Assembly (NCBI GenBank): GCA_024698145.1
Contig: JAILRO010000026.1
Span: 1 to 64,000 of the forward strand
Length of the DNA stretch: 64,000 nucleotides
Reading direction: 5' to 3'
From: Lachnospiraceae bacterium
GTDB taxonomy: Bacteria > Bacillota > Clostridia > Lachnospirales > Lachnospiraceae
This document shows, in pieces, positions 8,654-17,829 of the stretch; position 1 is the stretch's first letter, and the number at the start of each line of letters is the position of its first letter. The notes under the pieces are model-generated. The model saw only the letters and a program-made list of their open reading frames with translations, was not told the DNA's origin and ran no database searches. Position numbers and translations under genes: made by a program.

Positions 8654-10693
8654 CTAATCCTCCGTTTTGTTACGCTGCGTGAGACAGTAATACAGATATT
8701 CCACGTACTTACCGTCAATGTTGCCTTTTTCAGCCATATCTCTCATTATTTCAAATGCTTTCTCCATCGGAACAGGTTTCTTGTATGGCCTGTCCGTTGC
8801 AAGCAACGCATCGCATATATCAGCAACCGCCATTATACGTGCCCCCGAAGAGAGCTCTTTCGCAGTAAGTCCTTCCGGATAACCTTTGCCGTTAAGGAAC
8901 TCGTGATGCTGTCCCGCAAGCAACACAGTATCCTTAAACTGCCTGTTAAAATGAACCTTCGAAAGGATACGTTTCGTAATGACAACGTGACTTTCCATTA
9001 TCTTACGTTCCGCCTCTGTAAGCGTACCCTTAACTATTCTAAGACAATCCTTTTCCTCATCTGTGAAGAACGGTTCGCCCTCATACTCATACTGCATAAC
9101 TTTTTCGAGCTCATTTCGAGTTTCCTCTTCTATGAATCCAACACCGTTAACTCGTCCTATCAAATCCCAAGCTTCGAAAGTTTTATTGGAAATATCCGCA
9201 CACCAATCTTTGGATTTGCCCTGTTCATACATTGCAACACGCGCCTGCAAACGGAACTTTTCAAATCGCTTTTCTATATCCTTTTCACGACCGCCCAGTC
9301 TTGTCGACTTGTTCATAACCGCAAGAGGAACCGCCATTTTACCGATATCGTGAAGAAGCGCTGCAAATACAAGTTGTTCCTTCTTACTTTGAGAATAGTA
9401 TTCTTTCTCAAGACCCTTGGCGTTAAGCGAATTAATATAATCCACAACCATTCCACAGTATCTTGCAACATTTCTTGTGTGGCTGGCATTGTAAGGTGTT
9501 CTTTCATCGACCGCGGCCGCCATAGCCTCGGTAAATGACCACATCTGCTCCTTCAGCTCTTTTTGATAGTTATCAACCACAAAATAGAAATCTATAATCG
9601 CAATCATTATAAGCATATACACACACGGTATGCACAAGCCTGCCACAGCAATAAGTCTGCCGGCAAACAGATAACCACCGGCAAAAACAAGCGAACTACC
9701 CATTCTTATCGGAAGTTTATATCCATGAGCAAGCATAAAGAACAACTCAAGCAAAACGACCGTCATAAACGCCATGATAAATCTGTTGGCAACCACCATC
9801 GTTTTCCCTTGCATGTATGCCTGAATAATATTCGCATGAATCTCCACGCCATACATGGTGCTTCCTCTATCGGAAGCCGGCTGATATGAATCCTGAAATC
9901 CCGGCGCATACGCACCCACCAAAACAATCGCATCCTTAAATGCTGTCGAAGGAACACGGTTGTCCAAAATCGCTTCCAATGACAACTTCGAAAATTCCCC
10001 GGTCTGTCCCGAATATCGGAACTGGAATTGACTGTTTGAATTCTTACCCGGAATATTTATCTTCTCACCCACAACACTGTAATACTGTTTGTACACAGCG
10101 CATGCAAAACTATCCTGAAAACCTTTACCGATATCTTCAGGCAGATTAATCGCATTCATTGCATATCTGACATAACCGTCCTTGGCAATACACTCATTAG
10201 TAAAACCCGGCGTAACAACCTCGGAAAGACCATCAAACGGCATCTCGATCTTGTCGATATGCTCCGTATTGTAATAAATGCCACCCTTACTATCGTGCTC
10301 AACTCTTCCTCTGTACACAATGTTTGTACCGGCAACAACGTTAGCCTTATTATCCTTGATTGCATCGACAAGCATTTTGTCACTGGACTCATAATAATCG
10401 TCAGCAAAAATGAAATCCAGTCCGACAACCGCCGGTGCATTCTCCGGATTCTCATACATTTTGTTGATGAGTGCCGCCATTTTTTCTCTGGACCACACAT
10501 TAAAATTACCATATGCCGCAAGTGTCTCCTCATCCACTCCGACTATGACTATCTTACTGTCCGTTCCCGATAACTTGGTGTAGAGATGATCCGTGATAAA
10601 TGAATCAACTCCGTAAAGCGGATTGAAAATTACCAGTACCGAAGCAAATACGGCAATGAATACAACCATCGCTTTTCTGAAGTTTTCGCTCAT
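8654..10693 (-). CDS. CHASE2 sensor / HD-GYP phosphodiesterase
   Basis: This 679-residue membrane protein has an N-terminal membrane segment (about 8-24), an extracytoplasmic CHASE2 domain (to about 300, with the VVGVDEETL and VVGLDFIF stretches and the GVEIHANIIQAYM end), three further membrane segments and a cytoplasmic HD-GYP domain. The HD-GYP signature residues are present: HDIGKM, then QHHEFLNGKGYPEGL and ADICDALLATDRPYKKP. The family hydrolyses c-di-GMP to pGpG or GMP, so an external signal sensed by CHASE2 probably controls c-di-GMP. A roughly 90-residue insertion follows HDIGK before the GYP part. ATG 10693 follows GGGGGA. It lies between a cell-wall peptidase and a FecR protein in one probable operon. 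Confidence 0.92.
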   Translation of the reverse strand: MSENFRKAMVVFIAVFASVLVIFNPLYGVDSFITDHLYTKLSGTDSKIVIVGVDEETLAAYGNFNVWSREKMAALINKMYENPENAPAVVGLDFIFADDYYESSDKMLVDAIKDNKANVVAGTNIVYRGRVEHDSKGGIYYNTEHIDKIEMPFDGLSEVVTPGFTNECIAKDGYVRYAMNAINLPEDIGKGFQDSFACAVYKQYYSVVGEKINIPGKNSNSQFQFRYSGQTGEFSKLSLEAILDNRVPSTAFKDAIVLVGAYAPGFQDSYQPASDRGSTMYGVEIHANIIQAYMQGKTMVVANRFIMAFMTVVLLELFFMLAHGYKLPIRMGSSLVFAGGYLFAGRLIAVAGLCIPCVYMLIMIAIIDFYFVVDNYQKELKEQMWSFTEAMAAAVDERTPYNASHTRNVARYCGMVVDYINSLNAKGLEKEYYSQSKKEQLVFAALLHDIGKMAVPLAVMNKSTRLGGREKDIEKRFEKFRLQARVAMYEQGKSKDWCADISNKTFEAWDLIGRVNGVGFIEEETRNELEKVMQYEYEGEPFFTDEEKDCLRIVKGTLTEAERKIMESHVVITKRILSKVHFNRQFKDTVLLAGQHHEFLNGKGYPEGLTAKELSSGARIMAVADICDALLATDRPYKKPVPMEKAFEIMRDMAEKGNIDGKYVEYLYYCLTQRNKTED

Positions 10694-10729
10694 AGGTGCA
10701 ATCCCCCATATACATCTAATCGTTAGTAG

Positions 10730-12595
10730 TTACTGATATAAATACGGCAACGGGTCAACCGGCTCGCCGTTTATTCTTATCTCAAAATGAAGGTGCGGAC
10801 CGGTACTTCTTCCCGTATTGCCGGAAAGTGCTATCTGTTCGCCCTGTTCAACATACTGCCCAACACTTACAAGCACCTGACTTAAATGACCATATCTTGT
10901 CTGCACTCCGTCACCATGATCGATTATTACGCAGTTACCGTAACCGCCAATCCAACCTGCACTGGTAACCTTACCGGCTCTTGAAGCACGAACCGTTGTG
11001 CCGACATCCGCTTTGACGTCAGTACCTGCATGAAGTCTTCCCCAGCGGTATCCGAAGTTGGAAGTCACCTCCCAATTGGTAAGAGGGAACATATAAGTCG
11101 GCTGCGACTTGGTTCCGCGAAGCACTATCTCTGCAACAGCAGCAACCTCAACAACCTCATCAAGTTGCTGTCTTGAACTTTCATTCTCTCCCTTATAGGT
11201 TACCATGTCCGTAACCGTATGTACGCCGGGTGTACCTTCCTGAACCACAGATGTCTCCCCTATAAACATGCTGTCGTCATCCTGATATTGTACATCGGCA
11301 TAATACTTCTCACTGTAGGTTTCTTTCTTTTCAACCAACACCTCAACAGGCGGTGTCGGAACAACTATATTCAAACGATCGTCATAATAAATGTCGTCGT
11401 CATTCTCTATACCATCATTTAAAGCTTTGATGTCATCAACCGACATTCCCACTTTCTCTGCAATAATTGAAAGGCAGTCACCCGGCACTACCACATAGAT
11501 TCCCGGTTCATCTACCGGATTGGTAAGTTCGGTATATGCTGTTGCTCTGTCTTTGATTATTGAGTTGTTCACGTAGGTCCCCACTACTTCTATCTTATCT
11601 GAAAATCCGACATACTTGATACCATCATCTGTACTTAACCTGGCAAATGCTTCCTTGACCGCCGGATCATCCTCTATGTTCTCTTCGGTAGTTGCTTCCT
11701 CTGTCGCTTCTTCACCGGTGCCATCTCCCTCTTCTGCTGTTTCGGAAGATTCTGCATCTGTTGCCGTCTCTGTTCCTTCTGCTTCCGGCTCGCCTGCTGT
11801 CTGAGGCTTGCTTTCATCATCCGGAATTATTGTTTCTTCGGAGTTTTCGGTATCTGCCTCTGTTTTTTCTTCTGCCTGCTCTTCTGCCTGCTCTTCTGTT
11901 TGTGTTTCCGAAGATGTGGTTTCTTCTGTCATTTCTTCAGTATCACTTGCCGTATCTTCAGTTTTCTTGTCAACTTCCACCTCGTACATAGCAACATTTT
12001 TGCTGGCAGGAGTTTTGAGTTTTACCTGAAACTCGTTGTTAGTGTCATAAGCACTCTGCGTCTCCTCCAAAACGGAAACAACATCTTCAAAACTCTTAAC
12101 GGTAATTGTTGTATCATCTATACGCATCGCATATGCAAGACTGTTATTGCCTCCCATACTTTCGTATTTTCCAAGAAGCTCATCTGTAAGTTTGTCTTTT
12201 TTGTAAGTTCCAAACTTCTTAACAATCGCTTTGTCTTTCTCATTCTCCGGATCAACCGCTTCATAAGATATATCGCAAAATACCGGTTTGATTCCATCTT
12301 TGTTATATTGAAGGCCGGCTGTTTTAACTGCCTCTATGGCCTCATCTTTATTCCTGGCAACGGCAAAAACCTCACCGTCAATTAAAACCTTGACTTTATC
12401 TCCACCAGCAAAAACATCTGCAACCGACATCGCACAATCAGCAACCTTTTCCTTAACGCTTAAGTGCGTGCCATTCTCATAACCTTTAATAATATCCGAA
12501 ACCCCGGGTGCGATGAGCATTCCAATAGCAAGACCTACAAAAGCTGACTTAAAATATCCCCACTGCGCACGCAGTTTCCAATCCTGTTTATTCAA
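10730..12595 (-). CDS. M23 family peptidoglycan endopeptidase with LysM and G5 domains
   Basis: This exported membrane-anchored cell-wall hydrolase of about 621 residues has one N-terminal membrane segment, a Glu/Thr-rich low-complexity linker (about 210-315), a LysM module (VVVPGDCLSIIAEKVGMS), a G5 domain (VLVEKKETYSEKYY onward) and a C-terminal M23 metallopeptidase. The zinc-site motifs HAGTDVKA and HLHFEI are present, as is the middle His in YGHLS. M23 enzymes cut peptide cross-bridges. The chosen start is TTG 12595, six bases after AGAGGA; no ATG is close by and two TTG codons further upstream lack a site. It shares an operon with a flavin reductase and CHASE2-HD-GYP, so wall remodelling may be tied to that signal. 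Confidence 0.9.
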   Translation of the reverse strand: MNKQDWKLRAQWGYFKSAFVGLAIGMLIAPGVSDIIKGYENGTHLSVKEKVADCAMSVADVFAGGDKVKVLIDGEVFAVARNKDEAIEAVKTAGLQYNKDGIKPVFCDISYEAVDPENEKDKAIVKKFGTYKKDKLTDELLGKYESMGGNNSLAYAMRIDDTTITVKSFEDVVSVLEETQSAYDTNNEFQVKLKTPASKNVAMYEVEVDKKTEDTASDTEEMTEETTSSETQTEEQAEEQAEEKTEADTENSEETIIPDDESKPQTAGEPEAEGTETATDAESSETAEEGDGTGEEATEEATTEENIEDDPAVKEAFARLSTDDGIKYVGFSDKIEVVGTYVNNSIIKDRATAYTELTNPVDEPGIYVVVPGDCLSIIAEKVGMSVDDIKALNDGIENDDDIYYDDRLNIVVPTPPVEVLVEKKETYSEKYYADVQYQDDDSMFIGETSVVQEGTPGVHTVTDMVTYKGENESSRQQLDEVVEVAAVAEIVLRGTKSQPTYMFPLTNWEVTSNFGYRWGRLHAGTDVKADVGTTVRASRAGKVTSAGWIGGYGNCVIIDHGDGVQTRYGHLSQVLVSVGQYVEQGEQIALSGNTGRSTGPHLHFEIRINGEPVDPLPYLYQ

Positions 12596-12629
12596 AACAA
12601 TTCCTCTTTTCAACAATTATCATTAACAA

Positions 12630-13217
12630 TTACGCATTTCTAACCTTGTCCTGCGCCGGCTTTCTAACCGAATAACCAAATGAACCAAGTTTGTTACCAA
12701 GTTCATAATAAACGCCATGTGAATATGCCACAAGTTCTGTATCCTCAAGATGAAATGCGCCTTTCTCGTCCATGTACTCTTCTGACACCTGTACATTAAC
12801 GACTTCGGCGATAAACATATCATGACTGCCAAGTTCTAAAACCTGCTTAACGACACACTCAATATTAACCGGGCTCTCCATAACAATAGGTGCGTTTATC
12901 TTAACTGCCTCGCCCTTGGTAAGATGTGCAGTTTCAAACTTATCCTCATCACGTCCACTCTTAACACCACAGTAGTCTGTTGCTCTTACAAGACTCTTTG
13001 TAGTTAAGTTGACAACAAACTCTCCGCTTTCCTTAATCATCGGATAGGAATGTCTTTCCTTTCTTACTGAAATAGAAAGCATTGCAGGATCGGAACAGAT
13101 TGTTCCTGCCCATGCTACCGTAAGTACGTTGTCGTTGCCTTTCTTGTCTCTGCAACTTACTAAAACTGCAGGAACAGGATAAAGCATGTTACCGGGTTTC
13201 CATGATTGTTTGCTCAT
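12630..13217 (-). CDS. Flavin reductase family protein (FMN-binding)
   Basis: This 195-residue soluble protein belongs to the flavin reductase-like/FMN-binding split-barrel family. The family features seen are the N-terminal PVPAVLVSCRDKKGNDNVLTVAW region, the SISVRKERHSY flavin-contact stretch and FVVNLT. Members use FMN and NAD(P)H for electron transfer; the partner here is unknown. ATG 13217 follows GGAGG. It is the first gene of the minus-strand set that runs to 6.7 kb, with 34 bp to the peptidase gene. No functional link with the wall and signalling genes is obvious, so co-transcription is an inference from spacing. Confidence 0.87.
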   Translation of the reverse strand: MSKQSWKPGNMLYPVPAVLVSCRDKKGNDNVLTVAWAGTICSDPAMLSISVRKERHSYPMIKESGEFVVNLTTKSLVRATDYCGVKSGRDEDKFETAHLTKGEAVKINAPIVMESPVNIECVVKQVLELGSHDMFIAEVVNVQVSEEYMDEKGAFHLEDTELVAYSHGVYYELGNKLGSFGYSVRKPAQDKVRNA

Positions 13218-13382
13218 ATTATATATCCTCCGTCAAACAGTATATGTCTTAAAGCGATAAAAAATCATCAAAATAACGCCTTTCAAACAAAATAATTCTC
13301 TCTATTTTACCATATATTTAAGATTTGCGAAACTCTATTTCTTACAACAATGTAAAAAAATACATGTTTTTTCAAAAAAATG

Positions 13383-13411
13383 TTGCATATTCTATAAATA
13401 AGATGTATTAT
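13383..13411 (+). promoter_or_regulatory. Probable promoter for the hemolysin III-type gene
   Basis: TTGCAT (13383-13388) and TATTAT (13406-13411) are spaced by 17 bases and lead into a 5' untranslated region of about 100 bases. The whole 302-base gap at 13218-13519 is AT-rich and holds no ORF; the promoter of the divergent flavin reductase operon should also lie here but no clear match was seen. Confidence 0.45.
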
Positions 13412-13519
13412 GAGCATGTGCATGATGTAGTATTCAATACTACGTTATGGATTATTCATTAACACATTGAACTTTTTTATCTTCAATCTATAACATTTTT
13501 CAGAAAGGACGTGATCGGT

Positions 13520-14179
13520 ATGGAAAGAAGATTTCACGTAAAAGATCCGGGAAGCGCTTTAACACATTTCATCGCAATGCTTGGTGCAATCATCGCGACA
13601 GCGCCTCTTATAATCAAAGCATATCATGGTATTAACCATTCATATCTGGCAGCATTTGTAATATTTATTGTAAGCATGATTGCATTATATGCAGCCAGCA
13701 CGATATATCACACCTTTGATATATCAGAGAAAGTCAACAAAATGTTAAGAAAGCTCGACCATGCAATGATATTTGTTCTAATCGCAGGCTCTTACACACC
13801 GGTTTGTATAATTGTACTGCCAAAGAATATAGGCATTCCGCTTCTTATAACCGTGTGGGCTGTTACAATACTTGGAACAATATTCAACTTATGCTGGATT
13901 ACCTGCCCACGTTGGTTATCCTCAACCCTTTATATCGGCATGGGTTGGCTTGTAGTATTTGCATTTTCTTCAATTATGAAAAACCTTTCGCATGCTGCAT
14001 TTATGTGGTTGCTCGTTGGCGGAATCATTTATACAATCGGGGGAATTATATATGCGTTAAAACTTCCGTTACTTAAGAAATTCAACTGGAAAAACTTCGG
14101 TAATCACGAGCTTTTCCACTGCTTTGTAATGATTGGTAGTTTTTGCCATTTCATTATGGTTTACAACTATCTTGCGTAA
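13520..14179 (+). CDS. trhA: Hemolysin III (TrhA/YqfA, PAQR-like) membrane protein
   Basis: This 219-residue protein with about seven membrane segments belongs to the HlyIII/PAQR family. The conserved metal-site pieces are present: Ser and His in AASTIYHTF, the AMIFVLIAGSYTP motif with the preceding LDH, and the C-terminal HELFHCFVMIGSFCHF. Bacterial members influence membrane-lipid homeostasis; true haemolysin activity is not implied. The start is ATG 13520 with AAAGGA upstream; a GTG at 13511 in frame is too close to that site. It is a single plus-strand gene between two minus-strand operons, with its own promoter and terminator. Confidence 0.9.
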   Translation: MERRFHVKDPGSALTHFIAMLGAIIATAPLIIKAYHGINHSYLAAFVIFIVSMIALYAASTIYHTFDISEKVNKMLRKLDHAMIFVLIAGSYTPVCIIVLPKNIGIPLLITVWAVTILGTIFNLCWITCPRWLSSTLYIGMGWLVVFAFSSIMKNLSHAAFMWLLVGGIIYTIGGIIYALKLPLLKKFNWKNFGNHELFHCFVMIGSFCHFIMVYNYLA

Positions 14180-14307
14180 GAACTTAAGATTTTCTTTATA
14201 ATTTAATCACTTTTTGGTCACACTTTTGGATTATAGTATGTATTGTAAGCTTTTCATATCGGGTACACGAGCATATCGTGCCATGTGCCCCCTCCCCCCC
14301 TTATACA

Positions 14308-14347
14308 AGAAGAGAAGGACAATTGCCCTTCTCTTCTATGTTTTTTA
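14308..14347 (+). terminator. Intrinsic terminator of the hemolysin III-type gene
   Basis: An 11-base perfect stem, AGAAGAGAAGG with CCTTCTCTTCT, is followed by TATGTTTTTTAT on the plus strand. On the minus strand no T run follows, so it acts mainly on the plus-strand gene although it overlaps the end of the convergent kinase gene. Confidence 0.8.
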
Positions 14348-15550
14348 TCTAATTGGTATCGTAATCATGAACATCTTCTCATACTTATCAACCTTCTTAT
14401 ATCTTGCAATATCCGGTTGCTGAACAAGTTTTATTTTGTAGCCGTGCATTTCCACTATCTTTTTCGCTATTGAAAGTCCGAGTCCCGAACCGCCACGACT
14501 GTTTCTTGATTCATCGCCCATTGTAAATGGTTCAAATAAATGAAGTGCCTTATCCTCCGGTATTCTCTTGCCGGTATCCGCAACCATTACAAGTATCCTG
14601 TCATCTTCTGCCACAACAAAAATCCCTATTGCGTCACCCTTGTCATTATGTTTTATTGCATTGGTTATAAGATTGGTGATTACTCTTGATAACTGAACCT
14701 TGTCTGCATTTATCTTCATGTGCACTTCCGGTATGTCTGCATCAAAACCCATTCCGGCATCTTCTATATCCGGATACAACATAGCACCACACTCTCTTAC
14801 AAGTTCACATATATCAAGCGTCTGTCTGTTAAGTTCAAATCCCTCACTGTCTAATTTTACATAGTCGAACAACAGCTGAATCAGGTCATTCATTCGAACA
14901 GACTTAGCCATAATGGAATCAAGGTATTCCTGCTTCTTATCTTCTGATACCATACCATCGGATAATGCCTTGGAATATCCTGCAACCGTTGTAATCGGTG
15001 TCCGTAGGTCATGTGCTATATCCGAAAGCATAAGGTTACGGCGTCTTTCGTATTCCTTCCTTGCTGCCACTCGACTAGCTGCAATTTTCCTAAACTCCTT
15101 CATCGTAACCCTTGTATAATACAAAACACCAAGTGCATACGGCAGAGCAAGCATTAATACAACACCGACGAGAATTAAGAAAAGTTCTGTCTGCTGAAGA
15201 CGGTTCAAATTATTAAGAACTTCCTCACCACCCGAGCCAACTATCGTATCTCCACTGCTTTTTTGAAGAAACCGCGAAAGCCAGCTTATAGGTGTCCTTA
15301 CCGGTTCAGGTATTATTATTTCAAAAATACCGACGATTGTTGCGGCTATTACCGTGAACAATAATATCAGCAACGTTGCCATATTAATAAGCTCCGGTCT
15401 GTCATATCCGGGAAAAAAACTTTTCAGCACATACGGAACTATGTTGTGATTAACTACCCACAGTGCACCGGTTTCGACAATTCCGACCACAAGCATTACA
15501 ATTATAAACTTTTTGATAAGAAAAATCTGTAGCTTTTTTTCCTGCTCCAT
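14345..15550 (-). CDS. Sensor histidine kinase
   Basis: This 401-residue membrane kinase has three predicted hydrophobic segments (about 11-33, 57-80 and 122-145), with short extracytoplasmic parts and no recognised sensor domain. HisKA carries the phospho-acceptor at H180 in SDIAHDLRTP, and HATPase has NAIKHN, DTGKRIP and GGSGLGLS. The D-box reads DTGKRI rather than the usual DxGxGI, a mild departure. It is similar in architecture to VanS-like kinases, but the ligand is unknown. It lies 15 bp downstream of its probable partner response regulator and is read from the same transcript. Confidence 0.9.
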   Translation of the reverse strand: MEQEKKLQIFLIKKFIIVMLVVGIVETGALWVVNHNIVPYVLKSFFPGYDRPELINMATLLILLFTVIAATIVGIFEIIIPEPVRTPISWLSRFLQKSSGDTIVGSGGEEVLNNLNRLQQTELFLILVGVVLMLALPYALGVLYYTRVTMKEFRKIAASRVAARKEYERRRNLMLSDIAHDLRTPITTVAGYSKALSDGMVSEDKKQEYLDSIMAKSVRMNDLIQLLFDYVKLDSEGFELNRQTLDICELVRECGAMLYPDIEDAGMGFDADIPEVHMKINADKVQLSRVITNLITNAIKHNDKGDAIGIFVVAEDDRILVMVADTGKRIPEDKALHLFEPFTMGDESRNSRGGSGLGLSIAKKIVEMHGYKIKLVQQPDIARYKKVDKYEKMFMITIPIR

Positions 15551-15565
15551 GAAAACTCTCCTGCA

Positions 15566-16249
15566 TCAACCCTCTAATCTGTATCCAAGACCACGAAGTG
15601 TCTTAATATATGCTGATTGATCATCATCTAATTTGCTTCTAATCTTGCTGATACACACCATTATATTGTTATCCGCAATTATGTACTCATCGCCCCAACC
15701 ATGCTCGTATATCTGCTGCTTGGTAAACACCTTGCCGGGATGCGTCATAAAAAGCTCCATAATCTTATACTCAACTGATGTAAGCTCAATCGTCGTGTCT
15801 CCCTTTTTAAGGATGCATGATTCAGGATCAAGGCTTAAATCTCTAACCTTTATCACTTCTCTTTTAACCTCATTGGCACCCAAACTGTAGAAACGTCTGA
15901 TGTTTGAGTTAACCCTCGCCACAGCCTCAAGCGGATTAAAAGGTTTTGAGAGGTAGTCGTCCGCTCCCAGATTAAGACCTAATATTTTCTCGGAATCCGC
16001 ATCTTTGGCAGATAATATAATTACCGGAACATTGCTCTCTTTTCTCAATTCCTTAAGAACATTATATCCGTCCATCTCCGGCATCATAATATCCAAAACA
16101 CACAAATCGGGATTCTCTTTTCTAAACAGCGAAAGGGCAGCTTTTCCGTCTGCTGCCTCAATCACTTTATATTGTTCGTTTTCCAGATACAGCCGAAGCA
16201 GGTCCCGAATCTCCGGCTCGTCATCTGCTATCAAAATCTTATAGGACAT
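15566..16249 (-). CDS. OmpR/PhoB family response regulator
   Basis: This 227-residue transcription regulator has an N-terminal receiver (acidic pair ADDE, phospho-acceptor D53 in VLDIMMPEMD, ILSA and KPF) and a C-terminal winged-helix DNA-binding domain (YEHGWGDEYIIADNNIMV and the closing TLRGLGYRLEG). It is expected to be phosphorylated by the kinase coded just downstream. ATG 16249 follows AAGGAG. The gene's upstream region is occupied by repeat copy B, so its promoter must lie within or at the edge of that repeat. A candidate target is the DUF975 gene, which carries paired direct repeats upstream. Confidence 0.92.
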   Translation of the reverse strand: MSYKILIADDEPEIRDLLRLYLENEQYKVIEAADGKAALSLFRKENPDLCVLDIMMPEMDGYNVLKELRKESNVPVIILSAKDADSEKILGLNLGADDYLSKPFNPLEAVARVNSNIRRFYSLGANEVKREVIKVRDLSLDPESCILKKGDTTIELTSVEYKIMELFMTHPGKVFTKQQIYEHGWGDEYIIADNNIMVCISKIRSKLDDDQSAYIKTLRGLGYRLEG

Positions 16250-16279
16250 ACAAATCTCCTTCTTATTTTTCTGTTTACA

Positions 16280-16545
16280 TGCACTTTTATTCCTAACAAA
16301 CGCGTATAGATTATCATATGTATGAATATCCCGTATCCAGTTGAAACGGACTAAGAGGTTGTAGGTATGCCGGTTACGTTTTCTTATAATACGCGACCGG
16401 CACCTGATTCGACATCCTGTCTCAACGGGCCTTGCCTGACATCCATGTCAGGCATTCGCTTAGGTACTCACGGCATACCAACAATCTCTAAGTACCTTTC
16501 AGATGTCACAGGATATTTCATACACTGATAATCTCACGCTGTTTT
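16280..16545. repeat. Palindromic MITE-like repeat, copy B (inverted relative to copy A)
   Basis: This copy matches 1-247 in reverse complement at roughly 93% by eye and appears complete. Its terminal inverted repeats extend to about 30 bases (GATTATCATATGTATGAATA on the left, TTTCATACACTGATAATC on the right). The inner arms CTAAGAGGTTGTAGGTATGC and GGCATACCAACAATCTCTAA are complementary, and the GCCTGACA hairpin recurs at about 16433-16452. It lies directly upstream of the response-regulator gene, so it may contribute or disturb its promoter. The stretch 16250-16797 has no gene and holds only this repeat and the next one. Confidence 0.85.
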
Positions 16546-16597
16546 TTCATATACGAAAGTGTGTCAAACCATCCTGTGCGCCACCCTCTGGGTTTTA

Positions 16598-16795
16598 TAT
16601 GCGAAACTCTTAAAAAATATATTGCGTCTCTTGATGTTACAGCTTCCATAAGCAGGTGCTCATAAGACGCCGGCACTTAACGAACACGAAGTGTGAGTTT
16701 AGTACCGCTGCGTTCTTATATGCAGCGAAAGCGGCCTGCGATGGAACTGTAATCATAAGAGACGCATTAAATGTGTAGTAAGTTTCGCTCGTAAA
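16598..16795. repeat. Second, unrelated palindromic element
   Basis: This element of about 200 bases folds on itself: the left arm GCGAAACT...ATTGCGTCTCTTGATGT...CTTCCAT is complementary to the right arm ATGGAAC...ATAAGAGACGCATT...AGTTTCGC. Inside are two smaller hairpins, CGCTGCG with TGCAGCG around 16707-16727, and AACGAACAC with GTGTGAGTT around 16679-16699. It begins right after the stop of the DUF975 gene, so it could be a 3' untranslated structure, but the nested palindromic form resembles copy A/B in style. It shares no clear sequence with them. Confidence 0.65.
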
Positions 16796-16797
16796 AC

Positions 16798-17712
16798 TTA
16801 AGCAATCTCCTGATTGTTTGGTGTAGGCTGTCCGTATCTTAATGCATCATAGAGTGCTGCCTGTGCAGAACGCTTATATGGTGCTACGAAGAAGATTGAG
16901 AGAAGTCCCATTGTAAACAATACTGATAAGAGGTCCCATCCGATAAATGACAAGTCTAACACGAATGCTCTCCACTTCTGGCCGTCCATCATACGCTTAC
17001 TCTCTGCAAAAGCCTCTTCCTTAGTCATCTCCGGATTGTCTGCCAAAAGGTAAGGAATCATTTTGTACTCGTATCCCTTAACAATACCGGGGATGATTAA
17101 GAGTAATGACCAAAGGAATGTATAAACATCTCTCCAAAGCATAATCTTAACGTTGTTCTTGTAACCGTAGTCAAAACCACATGTAACATTTGAAACGTTA
17201 GCAGGCTCATTTAAGTTCTTGTAGAAGAACTTTGCACAACCGATTTCAAGTGGGTTGATAAGGAATGCATCAAAGAGTATTCCAATTGCAACAGCTATTA
17301 ATACTATTATAGTCACTATGATAACAATTACAACTACGAATGCAACCATAGCTGATTTGTCAACATTTTTTAATTTGTCAGCAATCGCATCAGCTTCCTC
17401 GTTGGCCTTGTTGGCATCATCGATTGCATCTCTTATGTCCTTGCCTATTTCACTGTCATAAGCTGCTTTTACTTTAGCATCGTCAGGATCCTTCTCGTTG
17501 AACAATTCCTCATCATCTTTGTCTTTTTTGTCATTGGTTGTTTCAGTAACACTGCGGTTACCAAAGTTGTTAAAATTGTAATTACCGCTGTATCCGCCGT
17601 AGCTTGCGCCTCCCATTATGAAACTGAAAAGCAATGCCACCAGCACACACTTCCAATAATTTGCCTGAAACTTTTCTTTTGCGACTTGTTTTAATTTTTT
17701 TCTATCCCACAT
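16798..17712 (-). CDS. DUF975 family membrane protein
   Basis: This 304-residue integral membrane protein matches the DUF975 family in its N-terminal basic segment (MWDRKKLKQVAKEKFQANYW), the ILFDAFLINPLEIGCAKFF helix and the KGYEYKMIPYLLADNP motif. There are about five or six membrane segments and an inserted charged, Ala/Asp/Lys-rich soluble region (about 45-115) that may form a helix hairpin. Function of the family is unknown. The start is ATG 17712, seven bases after AAGGAGG; an ATG seven codons upstream has no site. It is alone on its transcript, and direct repeats upstream suggest control by an OmpR-type regulator. Confidence 0.85.
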   Translation of the reverse strand: MWDRKKLKQVAKEKFQANYWKCVLVALLFSFIMGGASYGGYSGNYNFNNFGNRSVTETTNDKKDKDDEELFNEKDPDDAKVKAAYDSEIGKDIRDAIDDANKANEEADAIADKLKNVDKSAMVAFVVVIVIIVTIIVLIAVAIGILFDAFLINPLEIGCAKFFYKNLNEPANVSNVTCGFDYGYKNNVKIMLWRDVYTFLWSLLLIIPGIVKGYEYKMIPYLLADNPEMTKEEAFAESKRMMDGQKWRAFVLDLSFIGWDLLSVLFTMGLLSIFFVAPYKRSAQAALYDALRYGQPTPNNQEIA

Positions 17713-17829
17713 AATATTTCCCTCCTTATTCATCTATATATCTATGGGTTTTTTGTTGTTTGTTGAAGTATCTCGTTCAACCTTATGTGCTTATAATAAC
17801 AGGCAAACCTTATCCGTAAAATCGACGAA

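Noticed and set aside
13520-14179. True haemolysin or virulence gene
   Set aside because: HlyIII/TrhA family membership indicates membrane homeostasis; the name alone does not support cytolysis.
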